Source: Microcaldota archaeon (GTDB lineage Archaea; Micrarchaeota; Micrarchaeia; Micrarchaeales; CABMGC01). Taken from it: a DNA stretch of 28,193 bases. Of this stretch, positions 22,811-28,193 are shown piece by piece (the stretch's first letter is position 1; every line of letters starts with the position of its first letter). Made by a program: the position numbers and the translations under genes. The notes beneath the pieces were generated by a model, which had not been told where the DNA came from, ran no database searches, and was given only the letters and a program-made list of their open reading frames with translations. Location of the stretch: assembly GCA_021845465.1 (NCBI GenBank), contig JAKBRL010000015.1:1-28193 (forward strand), in the 5' to 3' direction.

Positions 22811-23620
22811 ATGAGGCCCAAGGCAGAATTAGGCATATGCATGGAAATCGAAATAGACTTCAACAAATCCGCACAGAAAAATGCAGAAGATTACTTTGAG
22901 AAGAGCAAAAAATCCAGAAGAAAGGCGGCAGGAGCTGAAAAAGCAGTTTCAGACCTTGAAGCATCTCTTGCAAAGATAGGCTACAACACAACAGAGAAAA
23001 AACAATTCCGCGAGATAGAGAAAAAAGAATGGTATGAAAAATTCAACTGGTTCTTCACAAGTGAGAAGGATCTTGCCATAGGAGGCAGAAGCGCAGATCA
23101 GAACGAAGAAATATACTCGAAATATCTGGAAAAGAATGACCTATTCTTTCACTCTGACATATTCGGCGCTTCGGTGGTTGTGCTTAAGAACGGAACCTCG
23201 GCATCTGCAAAATCAAGGGAGGAAGCTGCGCAGTTCGCCGGATGCTTTTCAAGCGCATGGGAGAACCTGCAGACAACTGTGGATGTATACTCATTGAGAA
23301 AGGAACAGGTCTCAAAGTCAAAAAACGAGGGTTCCATAAGCAAGGGCAGCTTCACACTCAGCGGCGAACGAGAATGGTACAAGAACATGCCCCTAGAGAT
23401 GGGAGCATTCCTAAATGAAGAGATAAACAAGGCAGAGATCGCGCCCATGAAGACCATTTCGGAGACAAAGCCTAAGAAAGCAATCCTGATAAAGGTCGGC
23501 AAGACAAAAAAATCAGATGCAGCCAAATATATAAGCAAAGAATTAGGATACCCGAATATAGACTACATAATGCAGCATCTGCCTACCGGCCCATTCTCCA
23601 TATCCGAATACAAATCATGA
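22811..23620 (+). CDS. stand-alone NFACT-R (DUF814) RNA-binding domain protein
   Basis: The 269-residue protein starts with a charged helical region (about 12-72; FNKSAQKNAEDYFEKSKKSRRK) that probably forms a coiled coil. The NFACT-R domain follows: EWYEKFNWFFTSEKDLAIGGR (73-93), NDLFFHSDIFGASVVVLKNG (109-128) and AAQFAGCFSSAW. These match the C-terminal half of RqcH/Rqc2/NEMF, which binds tRNA and the 60S/50S subunit in ribosome quality control. The N-terminal NFACT-N and helix-hairpin-helix parts (about 350-400 residues in full-length archaeal homologues) are absent. ATG 22841 (MEIEIDFNKS) is an alternative start that matches where the conserved region begins. It lies 69 nt after secE and may be co-transcribed. 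Confidence 0.88.
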   Translation: MRPKAELGICMEIEIDFNKSAQKNAEDYFEKSKKSRRKAAGAEKAVSDLEASLAKIGYNTTEKKQFREIEKKEWYEKFNWFFTSEKDLAIGGRSADQNEEIYSKYLEKNDLFFHSDIFGASVVVLKNGTSASAKSREEAAQFAGCFSSAWENLQTTVDVYSLRKEQVSKSKNEGSISKGSFTLSGEREWYKNMPLEMGAFLNEEINKAEIAPMKTISETKPKKAILIKVGKTKKSDAAKYISKELGYPNIDYIMQHLPTGPFSISEYKS

Positions 23621-23733
23621 ATCCGCATATGCCCGCATTCCGGCAGAGGCATGCAGGTCCTAACTTATGGCTTGTATCTTTGAATAGTTTTTATTGCATA
23701 TTATTTTTTAATGGTTTTTATTAAATACTCTTC

Positions 23734-25353
23734 ATGCAAACGAAATACATTGTTGTTCTGGGTTCAATGATGAGCGGCCTGGGCAAGGGAGTCGTGACCT
23801 CATCCCTCCTCAAGATGCTCGATTTCTACGACTATAAAGCACTGCCAATTAAATTCGACGGATATCTAAATTATGATTGCGGGACAATGAATCCATACAG
23901 GCACGGAGAGGTCTTCGTGCTTGACGACAAAAGCGAAGTCGACATGGATTTCGGAATATACGAACGCTTCAGCAATCTAAATCTCACCGGAGATCTCTCC
24001 ATAACAGGAGGAAAACTCTTCGGATCTGTAATATCAAAGGAACGCAGGGGCGAATATCTGGGCGAGGACGTACAGATAATTCCCCATCTCACAAACGAGG
24101 CTATCTCCATGATAGAGAATGTCGAGAAAAAGAGAAAGCCCGATGTGATAATAATAGAGGTAGGGGGCACAGTGGGCGATATAGAAAACAGCTATTTCAT
24201 AGAGGCAGTAAGGCAGCTTGCATTGAAGCACCCGACATTATTCATAAACCTGACCTATGCACCATCACTCGAAGTTGTAGGAGAGCAAAAGACAAAGCCG
24301 GCACAAGTTGGGTACAGGCTCCTCCTCCAGGCAGGCATAAGGCCGGATTTCGTGATATGCAGGAGCAGGGATCCCCTGAACGGCAAGGCACGATCAAAGC
24401 TGGCAATGTTTGCAAACATAAGCGAAGATAAAGTAATAGACGATTCTGACACAGATACCATCTATGAACTGCCTCTTCATTTCATGCAGCAGAATTTCGA
24501 TAAGAAATTACTTAAGGCACTCGGTTTTTCCAAGAGGTTGAACCGCAGGAAATACAACTCATGGAAGAGCAGTGTAGGCAGGATAAAGAACCCTAAGAAC
24601 TCGGTAGACATAGGCATACTTGGCAAGTATACTGACCTGAAAGATTCATACGCGAGCGTAAAAGAGGCATTGGTCCATGCTGGCGCATCACTCGACACAG
24701 GAGTAAAGATACACTGGATAGAATCTTCAGATCTAGAGCGGGAGAGTTCAAAGAATCAATTTGAAGGATTGAACGGAATACTTGTTCCCGGAGGCTTCGG
24801 AAACCGCGGCACCGAAGGCATGATAAGGGGGATAGAGCAAGCAAGGGAGAATCAAATTCCTTACCTGGGGTTATGCTTGGGAATGCAGCTGATGGCAGTG
24901 GAGTATGCCAGAAACGTGGCGAATCTTAATGGGGCAAATTCCACAGAGTTTGACCCGAAGACAAAATACGATATAATCCACCTGCTTCTTTCGCAGAAGG
25001 GAATCGAGAGCAAGGGAGGCACAATGAGGCTCGGCCTCTGGAAGTGCAGGCTCTCAAATAATTCAAGATCCAGAACCTTATACGGTTCAAATATCGCAAG
25101 CGAGAGGCATAGGCATAGATATGAATTCAACAACAAATACAGGAAAAAGCTTGAAGCCAAGGGACTTCTCGTTGCAGGCACAACGCTGGACGGAAAGCTT
25201 GTAGAATTCATAGAATGGAAGGATTCCTTCGGAATAGCAACCCAGTCTCATCCGGAGCTGCGGTCAAGGCTTGAAGTTCCCGCACCTCTATTCAAAGGTT
25301 TCATCGAAGCTGCGCTTTCATATAAACGCTCTCAGAGAAAGATCTCCGCATAG
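23734..25353 (+). CDS. pyrG: CTP synthase
   Basis: The 539-residue protein has both halves. The amidoligase half has the P-loop SGLGKG (K18), D70/D72 and E141 (IIIEVGG) for Mg-ATP and the KTKP segment. The class I glutaminase half has the nucleophile C381 in GLCLGMQ and H506/E508 in SHPE. It makes CTP from UTP, ATP and glutamine. The usually near-invariant UTP-site stretch DPYxNxDPGTMSPxxHGEVFV reads DGYLNYDCGTMNPYRHGEVFV, and the tail of the glutaminase triad reads QSHPELRS rather than QFHPEFTS; the protein is therefore divergent but all catalytic residues are kept. The length is typical. The last 22 nt overlap the flippase gene on the other strand. Confidence 0.95.
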   Translation: MQTKYIVVLGSMMSGLGKGVVTSSLLKMLDFYDYKALPIKFDGYLNYDCGTMNPYRHGEVFVLDDKSEVDMDFGIYERFSNLNLTGDLSITGGKLFGSVISKERRGEYLGEDVQIIPHLTNEAISMIENVEKKRKPDVIIIEVGGTVGDIENSYFIEAVRQLALKHPTLFINLTYAPSLEVVGEQKTKPAQVGYRLLLQAGIRPDFVICRSRDPLNGKARSKLAMFANISEDKVIDDSDTDTIYELPLHFMQQNFDKKLLKALGFSKRLNRRKYNSWKSSVGRIKNPKNSVDIGILGKYTDLKDSYASVKEALVHAGASLDTGVKIHWIESSDLERESSKNQFEGLNGILVPGGFGNRGTEGMIRGIEQARENQIPYLGLCLGMQLMAVEYARNVANLNGANSTEFDPKTKYDIIHLLLSQKGIESKGGTMRLGLWKCRLSNNSRSRTLYGSNIASERHRHRYEFNNKYRKKLEAKGLLVAGTTLDGKLVEFIEWKDSFGIATQSHPELRSRLEVPAPLFKGFIEAALSYKRSQRKISA

Positions 25354-26963
25354 CCTATTATCATATTCAGGATTCTCCCTACAAGAGGAACGCCGCCGCC
25401 TATCTTTCTAAGAAGTTTCATCTCTTCATCAGCAACAGCGCCTATCTTTACAAGTATTGGTGGATACGCTACCAATATCACGAGTATCCCTGCAGCAAGC
25501 ATTATCTCCGGATTTCCTACCAAAAAGAGAAGCGCAAGAAAAACTCCCAGTATTATATTGGCAAGAAGTATTCTGAGGTCTTTGCCAAAACTTATCCTTA
25601 TTCCCTTCTTCTTAAGGTATCGCATGAAAAGTATGTCTGTAGCCAAGCCTCCTACGTAGAGCATAGCGGCAATCAATCCTACCACATGGAATATCGGCAC
25701 AAGAACCAGAAGCGCAAGGAATTCTACTATTCCCACATAGAGCGAGTATTTGAAGACAACCTTTGTCTCGCGTGTGCTTATAACCAGTTGAGTGGCAAAG
25801 CTCCCCAATATCCCTATGAGCATTCCTATCCCCACCAGCTGCATGTAGAATGTAGAACCATTATAATACGAAGAAAATAATGTATTCATGAGCGCATGTG
25901 CAAAGACCGTAACATAGAGGACCATAGGCGTAGTAAAGAGCAGACCGAAATATACCGAGTAATAAAAGAACCTGTCTATCTTTCCAGATATGCCTTTGCT
26001 GTTTATAGCTTCAGCAAACATAGGTATCAGGACAGTCGCCATGGTTCCTGCAACTACATCTATGAGGGTGCCTATCCTGGATGCCACTCCATAATATCCT
26101 ACAAAAGAGGGCAAGACAAAAATCCCCAGAAATATGACTGAGAAATTAGTCACTATGGTCCCTATTATGTTTGAGTATGTCAGGGGCATTGAGAATCTAA
26201 GCATTTCTCCTATCCTTTTTCTCATGCCTTTTATCTCAAATGATATGCCGTAAGGTTTAGAAGATGCAAATATCTGGAAGAGAGACGCAGCAAAGAGTGC
26301 AATTATATATCCTGCGATGGCTCCCTCTATCTTTCCCTGCAGTGTTCCTGCAAGATATACCAGAAGTATGCTGAATACAGCCTGCACAACAGAATAGAGT
26401 ATCATGCCTATTCCGCTGCTCTTCCCATCATGGAATCCTACAAGGATAAGGTTGAATGAGTTGTAGATGAAACTAAAGGCTATTGTAGCCATTGCTATTA
26501 TTATTACCGGATAAAGCGCAACAGAATGAAGCACATATTCTGCTATGGGAACACTAAGCGCTATGCCGATTAATGAGAGCGCCACACCCGGGAGTACTAT
26601 CGCAATAGCAGCATCACCGAGGGCATTTTTTATCTGGTGGGTTTTTTTCTTGGCTATGAGGAAAGGTATTCTTTCATTAAGGTATGTCCCTATGTTGAGG
26701 CTTCCGACAGCGCTGGCAAATCCGGCAGTGCTCAATGCAAGCGTATAAATTCCATATCCTTTAGGGAGGAGGAGCCTTGCTACGACCACAAACATGAACA
26801 CCTGGATAAGCATTGAGACTACTTTTCCAGATACCAGGAAAGATGCCGATTTTGCCGTCTTCCTGGCAAGTTCTGCTGTTGTTTTGTAATTGCCTTCTTC
26901 ATTAATATCCAGATGTATCACCTTCGCACGTTTGAAGTGAAACTTCAGTTTCACATAATGCAA
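25332..26963 (-). CDS. polysaccharide flippase (Wzx/MATE-like, MOP superfamily)
   Basis: The protein has up to 543 residues and 12-14 hydrophobic segments. The first (ASFLVSGKVVSMLIQVFMFVVVARLLLPKGYGIYTLAL) is the classic opening of O-antigen/lipid-linked oligosaccharide flippases, and a basic cytosolic loop separates the halves. It should move lipid-linked glycans across the cytoplasmic membrane. The start is uncertain: TTG 26963 is the longest; GTG 26954 and GTG 26930 are in frame, and no ATG precedes the conserved region. It lies 27 nt downstream of a second flippase gene in the same direction. Its 3' end overlaps pyrG by 22 nt. Confidence 0.88.
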   Translation of the reverse strand: MHYVKLKFHFKRAKVIHLDINEEGNYKTTAELARKTAKSASFLVSGKVVSMLIQVFMFVVVARLLLPKGYGIYTLALSTAGFASAVGSLNIGTYLNERIPFLIAKKKTHQIKNALGDAAIAIVLPGVALSLIGIALSVPIAEYVLHSVALYPVIIIAMATIAFSFIYNSFNLILVGFHDGKSSGIGMILYSVVQAVFSILLVYLAGTLQGKIEGAIAGYIIALFAASLFQIFASSKPYGISFEIKGMRKRIGEMLRFSMPLTYSNIIGTIVTNFSVIFLGIFVLPSFVGYYGVASRIGTLIDVVAGTMATVLIPMFAEAINSKGISGKIDRFFYYSVYFGLLFTTPMVLYVTVFAHALMNTLFSSYYNGSTFYMQLVGIGMLIGILGSFATQLVISTRETKVVFKYSLYVGIVEFLALLVLVPIFHVVGLIAAMLYVGGLATDILFMRYLKKKGIRISFGKDLRILLANIILGVFLALLFLVGNPEIMLAAGILVILVAYPPILVKIGAVADEEMKLLRKIGGGVPLVGRILNMIIGYAEIFL

Positions 26964-26968
26964 TTATG
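26937..26968. promoter_or_regulatory. two adjacent palindromes at the flippase start
   Basis: GTGAAACT (26937-26944), a 2-nt spacer and AGTTTCAC (26947-26954) form a perfect 8-bp inverted repeat. CATAAT (26954-26959), GCA and ATTATG (26963-26968) form a second one. They span the alternative start codons of the downstream flippase and may fold in the mRNA or bind a regulator. Confidence 0.35.
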
Positions 26969-26990
26969 CGAACGCATCTCAATACTTCCA

Positions 26991-28193
26991 TCAGAATACC
27001 TCCCTGACATTAATCAGGAATGCCATATATTTAGATAGCAGCTCCGCCGGTTTTTTTATTATGGGTATTTTCTTGTATATGCCTTCCGCCATATCGAGAT
27101 CACCGCGTTGCACGAGTCCAAAGAAGACCGCAAGAGCCGGATACGCCACAAGAAGTATCACAACACCAGCAATCATCGATTCGATAGAGCTACTCAAGAG
27201 GAGCGAACCTGAGAGAGGAAGCATCAATACTATATTGCATGCAAATACAATTCCTATCCTTTCCGAGTCTATCCTGAAGTCTATAATTCTTCTGGCCATT
27301 CTCACAAAAAGTATGCTTTCAACTGCCGGCCCTACAAAGAACAGCCCAATTATGGCGCCTATGGCTCCAAACTTCGGAACAAGCAGCAATACGACAGCAA
27401 GCTGAACTATGTTAGAGAAGAGAAGCACCTTCACCAGAGGCATTGTAACTCCTCTCGATATCAGAAGGTTTGAGATATAATACTGGAAGGCCTCTATCAT
27501 GCTGCCCAATGCTATCAATGTTAGGTATTCTCCAGCCTGAGAGTAACCCGAAGAGAGAAGGAGCTCCACTCCGGGCTTTGCAAGCACAGCCACAAAAGCT
27601 ATGAAAGGAAGTGTCAGCATAAGCGAGTAAAAGAATATCCTGTTGTACGTGGCATTAATCTCCTCATTCTTTTTAGAGGCCATCGCCTTTGAAAAGAGCG
27701 GAAGGAGCGCAGTGCTCATTGTGCTGTAAAAGACAGCTATGAAATTAAGCCCTTTCAGAGAAGCCCCGTAATTTCCAAGGACAGCCTTCAAGACAAAGAG
27801 ACTCATATACAGAGTTGCAAAATTCGCCATGGTTATATTGAAGATATTGGTAAGGCTCATAGGCACAACATATCTAAGCGCCTCAAACATTCTCTTCCTG
27901 TCAGGCAGGCGCGCCTTGAACTTATTCCCCTTTCCTATCAGCTTTACAAGGAATGCGAATGCAAGCACTGCACCTACCGCATATCCTATCAGCATGCCTC
28001 CTATGGCTCCATTGACCCCGTATCCTGCGAGAAGAAGCGCTATAGCGGCTATCATCTGCACCGTATCCACTACCACATTTGAAATAGAGGCCAGCTTTCC
28101 CTTTGTAAATCCTACCAGGGCATGCACTGCCGTGCTCTCAGAGGTCGAGAAGAAGATTATGCATGATACAAGCATCAATGTCAAAGGAGAGAT
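26991..28193 (-). CDS. second polysaccharide flippase, N-terminus beyond the window
   Basis: The frame is open to the right edge (28193), so the start is missing; 401 codons are visible. It has about 11 hydrophobic segments with the MOP-superfamily flippase pattern (ALVGFTKGKLASISNVVVDTVQ, YVVPMSLTNIFNITMANFATLYMS, SGYSQAGEYLTLIALGS). It ends KYMAFLINVREVF. It resembles the downstream flippase in layout and is probably an old tandem paralogue; the two may be co-transcribed. The transported lipid-linked glycan is unknown. Confidence 0.88.
   Translation of the reverse strand: MSPLTLMLVSCIIFFSTSESTAVHALVGFTKGKLASISNVVVDTVQMIAAIALLLAGYGVNGAIGGMLIGYAVGAVLAFAFLVKLIGKGNKFKARLPDRKRMFEALRYVVPMSLTNIFNITMANFATLYMSLFVLKAVLGNYGASLKGLNFIAVFYSTMSTALLPLFSKAMASKKNEEINATYNRIFFYSLMLTLPFIAFVAVLAKPGVELLLSSGYSQAGEYLTLIALGSMIEAFQYYISNLLISRGVTMPLVKVLLFSNIVQLAVVLLLVPKFGAIGAIIGLFFVGPAVESILFVRMARRIIDFRIDSERIGIVFACNIVLMLPLSGSLLLSSSIESMIAGVVILLVAYPALAVFFGLVQRGDLDMAEGIYKKIPIIKKPAELLSKYMAFLINVREVF

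Noticed and set aside
1..28193. CRISPR arrays, transposases, rRNA genes or a replication origin
   Set aside because: No regularly spaced repeats, transposase motifs, rRNA segments or origin-binding-box clusters were seen on either strand.

Overview
The window looks like a piece of a small, compact archaeal genome. The archaeal markers are a NAC homologue with a C-terminal UBA-like helix bundle, a DUF424 protein, a TTG-initiated SecE/Sec61-gamma, an archaeal-type tyrosyl-tRNA synthetase, a two-subunit lipoate ligase (separate LplB and LplA), TATA boxes about 25-35 nt before start codons with little sign of Shine-Dalgarno sequences, and a tRNA-Ser interrupted by two introns with bulge-helix-bulge signals. 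FtsZ is present. Large LamG-domain surface proteins, tail-to-tail gene overlaps and the overall gene style suggest a DPANN lineage, possibly Micrarchaeota/ARMAN-like. That placement is inference and would need a marker-gene tree.

Layout. 1-983: M16 zinc peptidase, cut by the window edge, with a small membrane protein upstream. 1519-3075: TPR-AAA ATPase fusion. 3076-3374: a strongly structured element (three-way junction) and a 38-residue, extremely acidic micropeptide. 3593-4749: tRNA-Ala(TGC), a truncated Rossmann/epimerase remnant and an exonuclease III with foreign-looking codon use. 4998-7710: a membrane-anchored secreted protein and an ABC-2 exporter pair. 7753-9137: a CoA-binding protein and a CDGSH protein diverging from one symmetric TATA box, then a SAM methyltransferase. 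9245-15513: a two-gene operon of giant surface proteins (pilin-like or anchor N-termini, a beta-propeller, five LamG domains).

15685-17586: lipoyl synthase facing an lplB-lplA operon, so lipoyl synthesis and lipoyl/octanoyl ligation sit together. 17647-20118: NAC, DUF424, a membrane GT2 glycosyltransferase and tRNA-Ser(CGA). 20122-25353: TyrRS diverging from ftsZ, then secE, a stand-alone NFACT-R protein and CTP synthase. 25332-28193: two tandem polysaccharide flippases, the second cut by the window edge. The GT2, the flippases and the LamG proteins together suggest active building of a glycosylated cell surface.

Most worth a second look: the doubly interrupted tRNA-Ser, the three-way-junction element next to the acidic micropeptide, the TPR-AAA fusion, the two divergent gene pairs sharing one TTTATATT box, and the LamG surface operon with near-identical DNA repeats.
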